The notes: generated by a model not told the origin, from the sequence alone. Counted from the first letter of the stretch, positions 39,245-48,570 are shown. The stretch: DNA of 64,000 nucleotides from CADEDH01 sp965216205 (GCA_965216205.1 OZ244139.1:3410001-3474000), one strand, 5' to 3'. Numbers and translations: made by a program.

Positions 39245-41266
39245 TCAGTCGCTCGGCGACGCCCCGACCCGGTCGAACGCCCGGGCCTCGGCTTCCTCGG
39301 TGATCCTGGCCACGAAGGCCGGCATCGGCACGTCCCGCTCGACGCCCTGGCCCCGCGGGTTCACCCCGACGGTCGACGCGGCCACGTCGTCGTCGCCGAC
39401 GACGAGCACGTACGGCACCTTCTGGAGCTTGGCGTTGCGGATCCGCTTTCCCAACGGATCGTTGGCCGGCGTCATCCCGACCCGGAATCCAGCGTCACGC
39501 AGCTCGTCGCAGACCGACCCGGCGTAGGGCTCGTGGTCTGCAGCCACGGGGAGCACCTCGACCTGTACCGGGGCCAGCCACAGCGGCAGGTTCCCGGCGA
39601 AGTGCTCGACGAGGACACCGAAGAACCGCTCGATCGAGCCGAGGAGTGCCCGATGGAGCATCACCGGCCGGGTGCGGGAACCGTCGGCCGCGACGTACTC
39701 GAGATCGAACCTCTCCGGCAGGTTGAAGTCGGCCTGGATGGTCGAGAGCTGCCACGACCGACCGATCGCGTCGCGAACGTCGATGTCGATCTTGGGCCCG
39801 TAGAAGGCCCCGCCACCCTCGTCGATCGCATACGGCATCTCCGCCTTGTCGAGGGTCGATCGCAGGCACTCGGTGGCGTAATCCCAGATCTCGTCCGAGC
39901 CGACCGACTTCTCGGCCGGCCGGGTCGACAGCTTGGCCTGGAAGTCCTCGAAACCGAACGCCTGGAGCACATCGAGCACGAACCGCAGGGTCCGGTCGAG
40001 CTCGGCCGGGAGCTGTTCCTCGGTCACGAAGAGGTGGGCGTCGTCCTGGGTGAAACCGCGGATCCGCATGAGGCCGTGCAGCGTGCCGGCCCGCTCGTAG
40101 CGGTAGACGGTGCCGAGCTCGAACAGCCGGAGGGGCAGGTCGCGGTACGAGCGCTGCTGCGACCGGTAGATCAGCACGTGCATCGGGCAGTTCATCGGCT
40201 TCGGGTAGTACGTGCCGTTGTCCATCTCCATCGGCGGATACATGCCGTCGGCGTAGAAGTCGAGGTGACCCGACGTCTCGAACAGCTCGGCCTTCGCTAG
40301 GTGGGGCGTGTAGACGAACTCGTAACCGCCCTGTTCGTGGCGCTGCCGGGCGAAGTCCTCCATCAGCTTGCGGACCGTCGCCCCCTTGGGGTGCCACACC
40401 GCGAGGCCACCTCCCAGCTCGGAGGGAAACGACAGGAGATCGAGCTCGTTGGCCAGCTTCCGGTGGTCGCGCTTCGCTGCCTCCTCGAGGCGGACGAGGT
40501 GATCCTCGAGCTGCTTCTTCGTGGCCCACGCCGTGCCATAGATCCGCTGGAGCATCGGCTGGTGCTCGTCGCCCCGCCAGTACGCGCCGGCCACGCTCAT
40601 CAGCTTGAAGTGACCCAAGCGGCCGGTTGACGGCACGTGGGGCCCGACGCACATGTCGACGAAGTCGTCGCTGTTGCGGTAGAAGCTGATCACCCCGTCG
40701 GCACCGGCCTCGCCGGCCAGCTCCTCTGCCTCGCTCGCGCTCCCCGGCCCGGCGCTGACCCGCTCGATGATGTCGCGCTTGAACCGGTGGTCCTTCATGA
40801 GCTCGAGACCCTCGGCAGGCGAGACCTCCGAGCGGATGAACGGCTGGTCGGCGGCGATGATCTTCGCCATCTTGTCTTCTATGCGGGCGAGATCGTCGTC
40901 GGTGAAGGTCTGGGGCCGCCCGTCCGGGCCGGGCGGGAGCTCGAAGTCGTAGTAGAAGCCGTGCTCGATCGGTGGGCCGATGGCGAACGTCGCACCCGGC
41001 CACAGCTCGAGCACCGCCTGGGCCAGCACATGGGCGGTGGAGTGGCGGATGGTCTCGAGGCCGAGCTCCGAGGTGTCGGTGACGATGCTCAGCTCCTGCC
41101 CGTCGGTCAACTCGACCGAGAGATCCCGCTGGTCGCCGTCGACGACCGCGATCACGGCGGCGGCGGCGAGCCGCTTGCCGATCGAGGCCGCGACGTCGGC
41201 TGCGGTCGAACCGGCGGGCACCGTCTTGTCCGAGCCGTCGGGGAGGAGGATCGTGATGTCAGCCAC
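39245..41266 (-). CDS. thrS: Threonine--tRNA ligase
   Basis: A 673-residue class II synthetase. Domains in order: TGS (1 to about 60), editing domain N2 with 'RHSTAHVLAQAV' (HxxxH) and 'DMCVGPHVPSTG', catalytic core with the zinc ligands in 'MNCPMHVLIY', 'DDAHLF' and 'LHRALLGSIERF', and the anticodon-binding domain ('PLWLAPVQVEVLPV'). It starts at a GTG with TATGCT 6 bases upstream, so leaderless. It heads thrS-HIT-membrane protein. Confidence 0.98.
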   Translation of the reverse strand: MADITILLPDGSDKTVPAGSTAADVAASIGKRLAAAAVIAVVDGDQRDLSVELTDGQELSIVTDTSELGLETIRHSTAHVLAQAVLELWPGATFAIGPPIEHGFYYDFELPPGPDGRPQTFTDDDLARIEDKMAKIIAADQPFIRSEVSPAEGLELMKDHRFKRDIIERVSAGPGSASEAEELAGEAGADGVISFYRNSDDFVDMCVGPHVPSTGRLGHFKLMSVAGAYWRGDEHQPMLQRIYGTAWATKKQLEDHLVRLEEAAKRDHRKLANELDLLSFPSELGGGLAVWHPKGATVRKLMEDFARQRHEQGGYEFVYTPHLAKAELFETSGHLDFYADGMYPPMEMDNGTYYPKPMNCPMHVLIYRSQQRSYRDLPLRLFELGTVYRYERAGTLHGLMRIRGFTQDDAHLFVTEEQLPAELDRTLRFVLDVLQAFGFEDFQAKLSTRPAEKSVGSDEIWDYATECLRSTLDKAEMPYAIDEGGGAFYGPKIDIDVRDAIGRSWQLSTIQADFNLPERFDLEYVAADGSRTRPVMLHRALLGSIERFFGVLVEHFAGNLPLWLAPVQVEVLPVAADHEPYAGSVCDELRDAGFRVGMTPANDPLGKRIRNAKLQKVPYVLVVGDDDVAASTVGVNPRGQGVERDVPMPAFVARITEEAEARAFDRVGASPSD

Positions 41267-41272
41267 GACCCA

Positions 41273-41278
41273 AGCATA
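41273..41278 (-). promoter_or_regulatory. -10 box for leaderless thrS
   Basis: TATGCT on the minus strand with 6 bases to the thrS GTG. Confidence 0.55.
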
Positions 41279-41329
41279 CGGTCGTGGACCGGCCCAGAAC
41301 GTCGACTTTGGCGGGCCCGGCCCGTTCGA

Positions 41330-42034
41330 TCAGGCTCCCCGGACCGGTTGCGTCATCGGCTCGGCGGCCGGGTCCTCGTCCGCATAGTGCGGGACGTAGT
41401 CCTGGCCGGTGAGGCGTTGGATCTCACCCATGACCTCGTCGATGAGCTCCCGGTAGGCGGTGTGATCCTGACGTCGGTGCCGGAAGCGGCCGACGTCGAT
41501 CGGAGTCCCGATCTTCATCTGGGTCCTGCGGAACGGTCGTGGCAGCACCGATCCGACCGGCTGCACCTCGTCGGTGCCGATCAGCCCGATCGGCACGATC
41601 GGCGCTCCGCTGGCGATCGCGAGCCGCGCGGCACCGGTGTGGCCCCGGTAGAGGTGCCCGGTCCGACTTCTCGTGCCCTCGGGGTAGATCACGAACAGAC
41701 CGCCAGCCTCGAGCACCCGCCGGGCTGCGTCGAGTGCCGATCTCGACCGACGGCCACCTCGGCGATCGATCGGGATCATCCCCAGCGCTGGCAGGAGCCA
41801 CCTGGTCCGCCAGTCGAGGAACTCGATCTTCCCCACGAAGCGGACCACTCGGTCGAGCACGGACGGCACGATCAACGAGTCGATCGCGGCGAGATGGTTG
41901 GGACAGAGGACAGCGGGGCCCGACGCCGGCACGTTCTCGCCACCGGTCACGTCGACCGGCCACAGCCACCGGAACAGCGGCTGCGCAAGGCGCTTGGCCA
42001 GGCCCTGATAGCGGCCGTAGGCGCTGACCTTCAC
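41330..42034 (-). CDS. 1-acylglycerol-3-phosphate acyltransferase (PlsC type)
   Basis: A 234-residue membrane-associated acyltransferase. Motif I NHLAAID (catalytic NHX4D), motif III 'YPEGTRSR' and motif IV 'IVPIGLIG' are in order. It starts at GTG 42034, overlapping the mshC stop as GTGA. The longer frame upstream lacks homology. It likely makes phosphatidic acid or acylates another glycerol/sugar acceptor. The coupling to mshC has no obvious biochemical logic. Confidence 0.92.
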   Translation of the reverse strand: MKVSAYGRYQGLAKRLAQPLFRWLWPVDVTGGENVPASGPAVLCPNHLAAIDSLIVPSVLDRVVRFVGKIEFLDWRTRWLLPALGMIPIDRRGGRRSRSALDAARRVLEAGGLFVIYPEGTRSRTGHLYRGHTGAARLAIASGAPIVPIGLIGTDEVQPVGSVLPRPFRRTQMKIGTPIDVGRFRHRRQDHTAYRELIDEVMGEIQRLTGQDYVPHYADEDPAAEPMTQPVRGA

Positions 42035-43248
42035 GCCTCGTGCGACGTCGACGGCCGGCCGTCGTCCGCCATGGCGGATCGCCCGAACGACGATCGATTC
42101 AGGGTCGGCGGGCCGGCTTCGAGGTCGACGCCGAGCAGGAGCGCCGCCTCGGACACGCCCTCGCCGCCGTCGGCGAGGGCCCGCTCGGCTGCAGCGTCGA
42201 TCGCGGCGACCGCGGTCGGGGTGTCGAGATCGTCGTCGAGCGCGGCCCGCACCTCGTCGAGGGCGGCGGAGCCAGGCCCCGCGGCGAGCCACCGCTCCAA
42301 CCGGTCGGCCGCGGCGGGCATGAGGTCATCGTTCCACTCCCACTCGGTGCGGTAGTGGTTGGCGACGATCCCGAGCCGAATCGCCCGCGGATCGTACGTG
42401 TCGCGCAGATCGCTCACGAACACCAGATTGCCGAGCGACTTCGACATCTTCTCGCCGTCCATGCGAACCATCGCCTGGTGCATCCAGTGGCGGACGAACG
42501 GCTTGCCGGTGGCTGCCTCGGACTGGGCCGCCTCGCACTCGTGGTGGGGGAAGATCAGGTCGGAGCCGCCGCCGTGGAGATCGATCGTCATGCCGAGCTC
42601 CCGCAGGGCCAGCGCCGAGCACTCGATGTGCCAGCCCGGTCGGCCGGGACCCCACCTGGTCTCCCACGCCGGCTCACCGTCGGCCGACGGTTGCCACAGC
42701 ACGAAGTCGAGGGGGTCCCGCTTGTTGGGATCGTCGGGATTGCCGCCCCGTTCGGCCGCCAGCTCGAGCATCGTGGCGCGGTCGTAGCCGGACAGCTCGC
42801 CGAACCGCTCCCACGAGCCGACGTCGAAGTAGATGGCGCCGCCGGCCTGGTAGGCGTGGCCGTTCTCGAGCACCATGCCGATGAAGCCCCGGATCTCGGC
42901 GATCGCCGAGGTGGCCCGCGGTTCGCTCCAGCTCGGGATCATCCCCAGGGCCGCCATGTCGTCGTCGAAGCGGGCGGTCTCCGCCGCCGCCAGGTCGAGG
43001 TAGTGCACGTCGAGCTCGGCCGCCTTCCGGAGGAGGTCGTCGTCGACGTCGGTCACGTTCCGCACGCATCGCGTCTCGTGGCCGAGGTCGCGCAGCCGCC
43101 GTTGCAGCACGTCATAGCCCATGTAGACGGCCGCATGGCCGAGGTGGGTGGCATCGTACGGGGTGATGCCGCAGGTGTACATGGTGACGACGTCACCGAC
43201 CTCGAACGGCACGATCGCCTTGCGAGCGGTGTCGTACAGGTGGATCAC
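42031..43248 (-). CDS. mshC: Cysteine:GlcN-Ins ligase MshC (mycothiol), or CysS paralogue
   Basis: A 405-residue class I synthetase-like enzyme. The HIGH-region motif is 'YTCGITPYDATHLGHAAVY', the form seen in MshC, whereas cysteinyl-tRNA synthetases read CGPTVYD..HIGNAR. 'VRNVTDVDDDLLRKA', 'IDLHGGGSDLIFPHHECEAAQ' and KMSKS (in 'GEKMSKSLGN') complete the adenylation site. The length also fits MshC, which lacks the anticodon-binding end. It would ligate Cys to glucosaminyl-inositol in mycothiol synthesis. TACTCT lies 8 bases before the GTG. Confidence 0.85.
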   Translation of the reverse strand: MIHLYDTARKAIVPFEVGDVVTMYTCGITPYDATHLGHAAVYMGYDVLQRRLRDLGHETRCVRNVTDVDDDLLRKAAELDVHYLDLAAAETARFDDDMAALGMIPSWSEPRATSAIAEIRGFIGMVLENGHAYQAGGAIYFDVGSWERFGELSGYDRATMLELAAERGGNPDDPNKRDPLDFVLWQPSADGEPAWETRWGPGRPGWHIECSALALRELGMTIDLHGGGSDLIFPHHECEAAQSEAATGKPFVRHWMHQAMVRMDGEKMSKSLGNLVFVSDLRDTYDPRAIRLGIVANHYRTEWEWNDDLMPAAADRLERWLAAGPGSAALDEVRAALDDDLDTPTAVAAIDAAAERALADGGEGVSEAALLLGVDLEAGPPTLNRSSFGRSAMADDGRPSTSHEA

Positions 43249-43256
43249 GGTCCCCG

Positions 43257-43262
43257 AGAGTA
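43257..43262 (-). promoter_or_regulatory. -10 box for leaderless mshC
   Basis: TACTCT on the minus strand with 8 bases to the mshC GTG. Confidence 0.5.
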
Positions 43263-43359
43263 ACCGTGCGGGGGGCGGGGAACGAATGACCGCCTCCGAT
43301 CGGTCCGGTGCCGCTCGACCGGCAGGTAACGAAAGGCCGATCTCGCCGGTCTGAGGGGC

Positions 43360-44127
43360 GTGGGTCTACTCGATGGAAAGAACCTCCTCGTCACCGGCGT
43401 CCTCACCGACGACTCGCTCGCGTTCGGCGTGGCACAACTGGCCCAACGGGAGGGCGCACAGGTCGCGCTGACCGGCTTCGGCCGTGGCCTGCGGCTCACC
43501 CGACGAACCGCTCGCAAGCTCGACACCGAGCCGGCCATCTACGAGCTCGACGTCACCGATCCAGCCCACGTCGAGTCGCTCCGGACCGAGCTCGATGGTG
43601 CGTGGGGTCGGGTCGACGGTGCGCTCCACTCGGTCGGATTCGCCCCGGAGAGCTGCCTCGGCGACGACTTCTTCGCCGCCGGCTGGGACGACGTCTCGGT
43701 CGCCGTGCATGTCTCGGCCTACTCGCTGCGGGCTGTCGCCGACGCCGTCACCCCGCTCATGTCCGACGGTGGGTCGCTGGTCGGCTTGACGTTCGATGCC
43801 ACGGTGGCCTGGCCCGCCTACAACTGGATGGGGGTGGCCAAGGCGGCGCTGGAGTCGCTGAACCGCTACCTGGCCCGCGAGCTCGGTCCGAGGGGGATCC
43901 GCTCGAACCTGGTGGCGGCGGGGCCGATGCGAACCATCGCCGCCAAGTCGATCCCCGGCTTCGCCGCCTTCGAGGACGAATGGGTGGCCCGAGCGCCCCT
44001 GGGCTGGGACGTCAACGACGCCGAAGGCGTGTCGAGAGCGTGTGTCGCTCTCCTGTCCGACTGGTTTCCCCAGACGACGGGTTCGATCATCCACGTCGAC
44101 GGCGGCTACCACGCCATCGGTGCCTGA
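43360..44127 (+). CDS. fabI: Enoyl-ACP reductase (FabI/InhA type)
   Basis: A 255-residue SDR that reduces the enoyl-ACP double bond in type II fatty acid synthesis. 'LLVTGVLTDDSLAFGVAQLA' is the FabI nucleotide-binding loop. The catalytic Tyr and Lys are in 'PAYNWMGVAKAALES' (Y-x6-K), preceded by 'TFDATVAW', closely matching mycobacterial InhA. 'AAGPMRTIAAKSIPGF' is the substrate-binding loop. It starts at GTG 43360 just after GAGGGG. It is a single gene facing mshC across a 111-base intergenic stretch. The InhA-like form hints at long-chain acyl substrates. Confidence 0.95.
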   Translation: MGLLDGKNLLVTGVLTDDSLAFGVAQLAQREGAQVALTGFGRGLRLTRRTARKLDTEPAIYELDVTDPAHVESLRTELDGAWGRVDGALHSVGFAPESCLGDDFFAAGWDDVSVAVHVSAYSLRAVADAVTPLMSDGGSLVGLTFDATVAWPAYNWMGVAKAALESLNRYLARELGPRGIRSNLVAAGPMRTIAAKSIPGFAAFEDEWVARAPLGWDVNDAEGVSRACVALLSDWFPQTTGSIIHVDGGYHAIGA

Positions 44128-44139
44128 GTCGGGGGCGCG

Positions 44140-45219
44140 CTACTGGGCGCCGCTGCACACCGCGGCGACGTCGATGTACGGGTTGATCGGGTTGCCCCGA
44201 CCACCGGGATGGATCTCGAAGTGGAGGTGTGGGATCCCGGCAGCGTTGCCGTCGTCGCCGACGTAGCCGATCACCTCGCCCGCGTTGACCTGACCCTGCT
44301 TGCCGAACGCGGAGAGGTGGGTGCCGTAGAAGTAGTTGCCATCGTCGCCGAAGAGGCGATAGGAGCGACCGCCGACGCTGTTCGAGTAGTGCTCGACCCG
44401 CCCGCTCACCGGGGCCACGAGCTCGGTCCCGATCCTGGCGAGCATGTCGACCCCCTTGTGGCGCCGGCCACCGGAGCGGGCGAACCCCCAGGAGTCGATG
44501 AAGTTGTGGTCGCCGTTCACCGGACACGTGTCGAGGTAGAAGCCCTGCTTGCGACCGCGGGCCTGGGCCCGATTCGCGGCCTGCACCGAGACGCCGGCTG
44601 CCTGCTGCTGGATTCGACGCTCCTCGAGCTCACCGAAGCGGATCAGCTCGTCGGTCAGCTGCGACTCGAGGCGAGCCACCTCCGCCTCGGCGCCGGCGAC
44701 GAGCTCGGCCCGTAGCACGAGCTCCTCCTCGGTGATCTCGAGGTCCTTGCGGAGTGTGCGGTAGGCCTCGAACGCCGCCGTGTCGGCACTGACGGCAGCG
44801 CCGCCGAGGGTGGTGGCCCGCATGCTCGAGTTGACGTCCTCCGCGCTGAGGATGCTCTCGGGGATCGCACCGTTGCGGTAGCCCTCGATCGCGTTGCGCA
44901 GCGTCTCCTCCGCCACGGTCGAGGCCTCGACCCGCAACTCCTCCGTGACCCTGGTGGTGGCCGAGTACTCCTGATCGAGCTGCTCGTACTCGTCGGTCGC
45001 GACCCGCAGGGCCGCGCTCGTCGTGTCGATCCGGGCCCGGAGCTCGTCGATGTTCAACGCGACCAGGGCCGACGTGGCGTTGGGTACCGCCACCTGGGCC
45101 CGGTGGGAGACGCCCGGAGCCGCGCTCGATCCCGACGAGAGACCACCGCTGAGAAGCAGGGTCAGCGCCACGACGACCGCCGTGGGAGCGAGGACAGCTC
45201 GGGGGGGACCTGTTCGCAC
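44140..45219 (-). CDS. Secreted M23 peptidase with coiled coil
   Basis: A 359-residue envelope protein. The GTG at 45219 gives a signal peptide ('AVLAPTAVVVALTLLLSGG'), then a long coiled coil (about residues 55-220) and a C-terminal LytM domain. Zinc ligands are in 'HKGVDMLA' and 'GIPHLHFEIHP', so the peptidase is probably active, unlike EnvC-type activators that lose ligands. TAGCCT lies 8 bases upstream of the GTG (leaderless). It ends 12 bases from the convergent fabI stop. Confidence 0.88.
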   Translation of the reverse strand: MRTGPPRAVLAPTAVVVALTLLLSGGLSSGSSAAPGVSHRAQVAVPNATSALVALNIDELRARIDTTSAALRVATDEYEQLDQEYSATTRVTEELRVEASTVAEETLRNAIEGYRNGAIPESILSAEDVNSSMRATTLGGAAVSADTAAFEAYRTLRKDLEITEEELVLRAELVAGAEAEVARLESQLTDELIRFGELEERRIQQQAAGVSVQAANRAQARGRKQGFYLDTCPVNGDHNFIDSWGFARSGGRRHKGVDMLARIGTELVAPVSGRVEHYSNSVGGRSYRLFGDDGNYFYGTHLSAFGKQGQVNAGEVIGYVGDDGNAAGIPHLHFEIHPGGRGNPINPYIDVAAVCSGAQ

Positions 45220-45227
45220 GGACTCAA

Positions 45228-45233
45228 AGGCTA
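45228..45233 (-). promoter_or_regulatory. -10 box for the leaderless M23 gene
   Basis: TAGCCT on the minus strand with 8 bases to the GTG at 45219. Confidence 0.5.
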
Positions 45234-45265
45234 ACGGTTCGCCCGTCCCGTCTTCACGCGTGTGG

Positions 45266-46387
45266 TCATCCTTCGACACGCTCGTCGACGGTCGGAGCGA
45301 GCAGCAGCGCCCGAACCACCCCTTCGACCGATACGATCCCCACGGGCTCCCCACCTGCGCTTTCGACCAGCGCGAGCTGACGGCCAGCCCGTTCGAGACG
45401 GCGGAGGACCTCGGCCAGCGGCAGGTCGTCGGGAATGATCAACATCGCCCTGACGAGATCGGTCGGGATCGGCGAGGAGCGCCGGGCGTCGTCGAGTCCC
45501 AGGAGATCCCGGGCGTGGACGTAGCCGATGAAGGTGGCGCTCGCGCCCGAGGTGCGCCCGGGCCGGACGATCGGGACCCGCTCCTGTCGCGACGACGCCA
45601 CCACCCGCTCGGCCTGGGCCACCGTGGCCCCCAGGGGCAGGGTCTGCCAGTCGGCCGGCGCTGTCGCGATCTCCGCCACGGGACGCTGGGCGAACTCGAG
45701 AGCTCCGGTGAGGAGCTGTGCGTCGTCGGCCTCGATCATCCCCTTCTGACCCGACACGCTGATGATCGCCTGCAACTCGGACACCGTGTGGACCGACACG
45801 AGCTCGTCACGGGGCTCGACCCCCACGAGGCGGACGCCGGCGTTCGCCATGGCGTTGAGCATCACGATGAACGGTCGGAACACGGCGAGGTAGGCACGGT
45901 AGGGCAGCGCGAGCCACCGCATCGTGGCGTCGGGGGCGGCGAGGGCGATGTTCTTCGGTGCCATCTCCCCGACCACGAGGTGGAGGAAGACGACGATCGA
46001 CAGGGAGATGGCGATGCCGATCGCCCTGGTGACCTCCGGGCTGAACGTGGTACCGAGGATCGCCTCGATGACCACCTCGAACGCCGGCTCGGCCACGTAG
46101 CCGAGCGCGAGCGAGGCCATCGTGATACCGAGCTGGGCCCCCGCCAGCTGCATCGACAGATCCGACATCGAAGCGAGGACCGCCTTGCCGGAGCGGGTGT
46201 TGGCGAAGCGGGGTGACTCGAACGTCGATCGTCTGGCCGCAAGGATGGCGAACTCATAGGCGACGTAGAACGCATTGAGCGCGATGAGGACCACGGCTGC
46301 GGTGAACATCCACGCCACCCGGCCGCCGGACACGGCCTCCTCGGTGGCCAGGAGCGCGAGCGATTCGATCGAGGCCGACGCGCTCAC
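45266..46387 (-). CDS. CNNM/CBS-pair membrane protein (second of two)
   Basis: A 373-residue protein with an N-terminal CNNM transmembrane domain (four helices, 'AGAQLGITMASLALGYVAEP', 'VGEMAPKNIALAAP') and a cytoplasmic CBS pair (about residues 225-360). Family members are linked to magnesium/cobalt efflux or sodium/magnesium exchange. It lacks the C-terminal CorC/HlyC domain that its neighbour has. The GTG start overlaps the stop of the upstream paralogue (GTGA). The two probably form a heteromer. Confidence 0.9.
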   Translation of the reverse strand: MSASASIESLALLATEEAVSGGRVAWMFTAAVVLIALNAFYVAYEFAILAARRSTFESPRFANTRSGKAVLASMSDLSMQLAGAQLGITMASLALGYVAEPAFEVVIEAILGTTFSPEVTRAIGIAISLSIVVFLHLVVGEMAPKNIALAAPDATMRWLALPYRAYLAVFRPFIVMLNAMANAGVRLVGVEPRDELVSVHTVSELQAIISVSGQKGMIEADDAQLLTGALEFAQRPVAEIATAPADWQTLPLGATVAQAERVVASSRQERVPIVRPGRTSGASATFIGYVHARDLLGLDDARRSSPIPTDLVRAMLIIPDDLPLAEVLRRLERAGRQLALVESAGGEPVGIVSVEGVVRALLLAPTVDERVEG

Positions 46388-47688
46388 GTCGTCACCTCGG
46401 CGTCGGCCGGCGCCAGGAGCTGGAGCGAGGCGATGCGGAGGCCGTCCATCTCGACCACGGTGATCGTCCAGCCGTCGTGGTCGAAGCGATCACCGGCTAC
46501 GGGGATCCGCCCGAGGCGGTCGAGCACGAACCCCGCGACGGTCTCGTAGTCACCGGCCGGGAGCTGCAGCCCGGAGGCGTCGGCCACCTCGTCGAGGTGG
46601 AACGTGCCAGCGACGACCGAGACACCGTCCTCGACGCCGACGGTCAGCGGCTGTGTCTCGTCGTGTTCGTCGTCGACGTCGCCGACGATCTCCTCCAGCA
46701 CGTCCTCCAGCGTCAGGATCCCGGCGGTGCCCCCGTGCTCGTCGATCACCACGGCCATCGTCACCGGGTTGGCTCGGAAGTCGTCGAGGATGCCGATCAG
46801 ATCGCGGGTCTCGGGGACGACGAGCGGTTCCTGCATGATCGACGTCACACACACGGCGTCCCGGTCGGCGACCGGGGTGGCGAAGATCGACGAGATCGTG
46901 GCGATGCCCCGCACGTCGTCGAGGTCGCCGTCGAACACCGGGTAGCGGCTGTGGCGTGAGCTGCCGGCCTCGGCCGCCAGGTCGGCCACGGTCGCCGTCA
47001 CGGGCACGGCGGCGATGTGGACCCGAGGGGTGAGGGCGTCGGCCGCTGTCTTGCGGCCGAACCGGAGCGTCCTGGTCAGCAGTGAGTGGGCCTCGGGGTC
47101 GAGGGCGCCCGAGTCGCCGGACGACTTGATGAGGTAGGCGAGCTCGTCGAGGGTCCGATGGGGCTCGATCTCCTCCCTCGGCTCTATTCCCATCCGACGG
47201 ACCGTCCAGTTCGCCGCCCCGTTGAACAGCACGATCACCGGCTTGAGCGCGCCGTGGACGAACGTGGCAGCCGGCGAGAGGGCCTGGGCGGTGGCCTCCG
47301 GGTGGGAGATGGCGATGTTCTTCGGCACCAGCTCGCCCGCCACCATCTGGAACACCGTGGCGAGGAACAGCGCCGTGATGATCGACACGGAGCCCGAGGT
47401 GGGAATGCCGACGACGTCGAGGATCGGGTCGATGAGGCGGACCGCCAGCGGCTCGGTGAGGAACCCGAGCACCAGGCTGGTGACCGTGATGCCGAGCTGC
47501 GCCCCGGAGAGGTGGAACGACAGCCGACGCAGGGCCGCAACCGCGAGGCGGGCCGACCAACTGCCGTCGGCTGCTCTCGCCTCGAGCCTTGAGCGGTCGG
47601 AGGCGACGAGTGCGAACTCGACGGCGACGAAGAACCCGCTGGCAGCGACGAGTAGGAGGACAGCGAGCAGGCCGAGAACGGTTGACAT
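46384..47688 (-). CDS. CNNM/CBS/CorC-HlyC membrane protein (first of two)
   Basis: A 434-residue paralogue of the next gene with the full domain set: CNNM membrane domain ('SGAQLGITVTSLVLGFLTEP', 'AGELVPKNIAISHPEA'), CBS pair ('PVTATVADLAAEAGSSRHSRYPV', 'MAVVIDEHGGTAGILTLEDV') and a C-terminal CorC_HlyC domain ending near 'LQLLAPADAE'. 'TLEDVLEEIVGD' is characteristic. A TACAGT box 20 bases upstream on the minus strand may be its promoter. The ABC ATPase gene diverges only 2 bases away. Confidence 0.92.
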   Translation of the reverse strand: MSTVLGLLAVLLLVAASGFFVAVEFALVASDRSRLEARAADGSWSARLAVAALRRLSFHLSGAQLGITVTSLVLGFLTEPLAVRLIDPILDVVGIPTSGSVSIITALFLATVFQMVAGELVPKNIAISHPEATAQALSPAATFVHGALKPVIVLFNGAANWTVRRMGIEPREEIEPHRTLDELAYLIKSSGDSGALDPEAHSLLTRTLRFGRKTAADALTPRVHIAAVPVTATVADLAAEAGSSRHSRYPVFDGDLDDVRGIATISSIFATPVADRDAVCVTSIMQEPLVVPETRDLIGILDDFRANPVTMAVVIDEHGGTAGILTLEDVLEEIVGDVDDEHDETQPLTVGVEDGVSVVAGTFHLDEVADASGLQLPAGDYETVAGFVLDRLGRIPVAGDRFDHDGWTITVVEMDGLRIASLQLLAPADAEVTT

Positions 47689-47690
47689 AG

Positions 47691-48539
47691 GTGAAGGACT
47701 CGGTCTCCACTGTAACGCTCGTGACGCACGGCCGATTCGACCCTTCCGCCCTCCGTACGGCGAGCGCGCTGGTGCTCGACGACGTGGGAGTGACGATCGA
47801 CGGCCGAACCGTGCTGACGGGCGTCACGTTCGAGGTCGGCGCCGGCGAGCACTGGGCGGTGCTGGGTCCGAACGGTGGCGGCAAGTCCACGTTGATCCGC
47901 CTCGCCAGCCTGCAGCTCCACCCCTCGGTCGGGACGCTCCGGATCTTCGGTGAGAAGCTGGGCCGGGTCGACGTTCGCCCGCTCCGGGCGAGGATCGGGG
48001 TCTCGTCGGCCTCGCTCGTGGATCAGCTCCGGGGATCGCTGACCGCCGAGGAGATCGTGCGGTGCGGGCGGTTCGGCGCACTCGAGCCGTGGTGGCACAG
48101 CTACGACGACGGCGACACCAGCCGGGCGGAGGATCTCCTGGCCAGGCTCGGTCTCGGCGGGTTCGGGGCTCGCCGGTTCTCGACATTGTCGAGCGGCGAG
48201 CGGCAGCGGGTCCTCCTCGCCAGGACGCTGATGCCGGCCCCCGAGCTGATCCTCCTCGACGAGCCCACCGCGGGTCTCGACTTCGGCGGCCGCGAAGAGC
48301 TGGTCACGGCGCTGCAGGACCTCGCAGCCGACCCGTCGTCGCCACCGTCGATTCTCGTGACCCATCGGGTGGAGGATCTGCCGGCGACAACCACCCACGT
48401 CGCCGCCGTGCGGGGCGGCCGCATGGTTGCAGCCGGCCCGATCGACGAGACCCTCACGGCCGACCTCCTCGGCGACGTCTTCGGCCTCGCCGTGTCGTTG
48501 TCGCGCAACGGCAGCCGGTGGGCCGCCCACGCCTGCTGA
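47691..48539 (+). CDS. Stand-alone ABC ATPase
   Basis: A 282-residue single ATP-binding protein with Walker A GPNGGGKST, signature 'LSSGERQRVLLARTL', Walker B 'LILLDEPTAGLD' and H-loop 'LVTHRVEDLP'. Insertion 'WWHSYDDGDTSRAEDLL' and 'GEHWAVLGPNG' resemble the ModF/YlmA-like subgroup. No permease gene is adjacent. The GTG at 47691 leaves only 2 bases to the divergent CNNM gene. A GTG at 47721 (in frame, 10 codons later) would leave room for promoters and may be the true start. Confidence 0.87.
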   Translation: MKDSVSTVTLVTHGRFDPSALRTASALVLDDVGVTIDGRTVLTGVTFEVGAGEHWAVLGPNGGGKSTLIRLASLQLHPSVGTLRIFGEKLGRVDVRPLRARIGVSSASLVDQLRGSLTAEEIVRCGRFGALEPWWHSYDDGDTSRAEDLLARLGLGGFGARRFSTLSSGERQRVLLARTLMPAPELILLDEPTAGLDFGGREELVTALQDLAADPSSPPSILVTHRVEDLPATTTHVAAVRGGRMVAAGPIDETLTADLLGDVFGLAVSLSRNGSRWAAHAC

Positions 48540-48570
48540 GCGGCCCGCCCACCGCCAGGGCGCCGGGGTT

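Noticed and set aside
42031..43248. Ordinary cysteinyl-tRNA synthetase
   Set aside because: The active-site motif CGITPYDATHLGHA and the 405-residue length match MshC better. It is not fully excluded without knowing whether a separate cysS exists.
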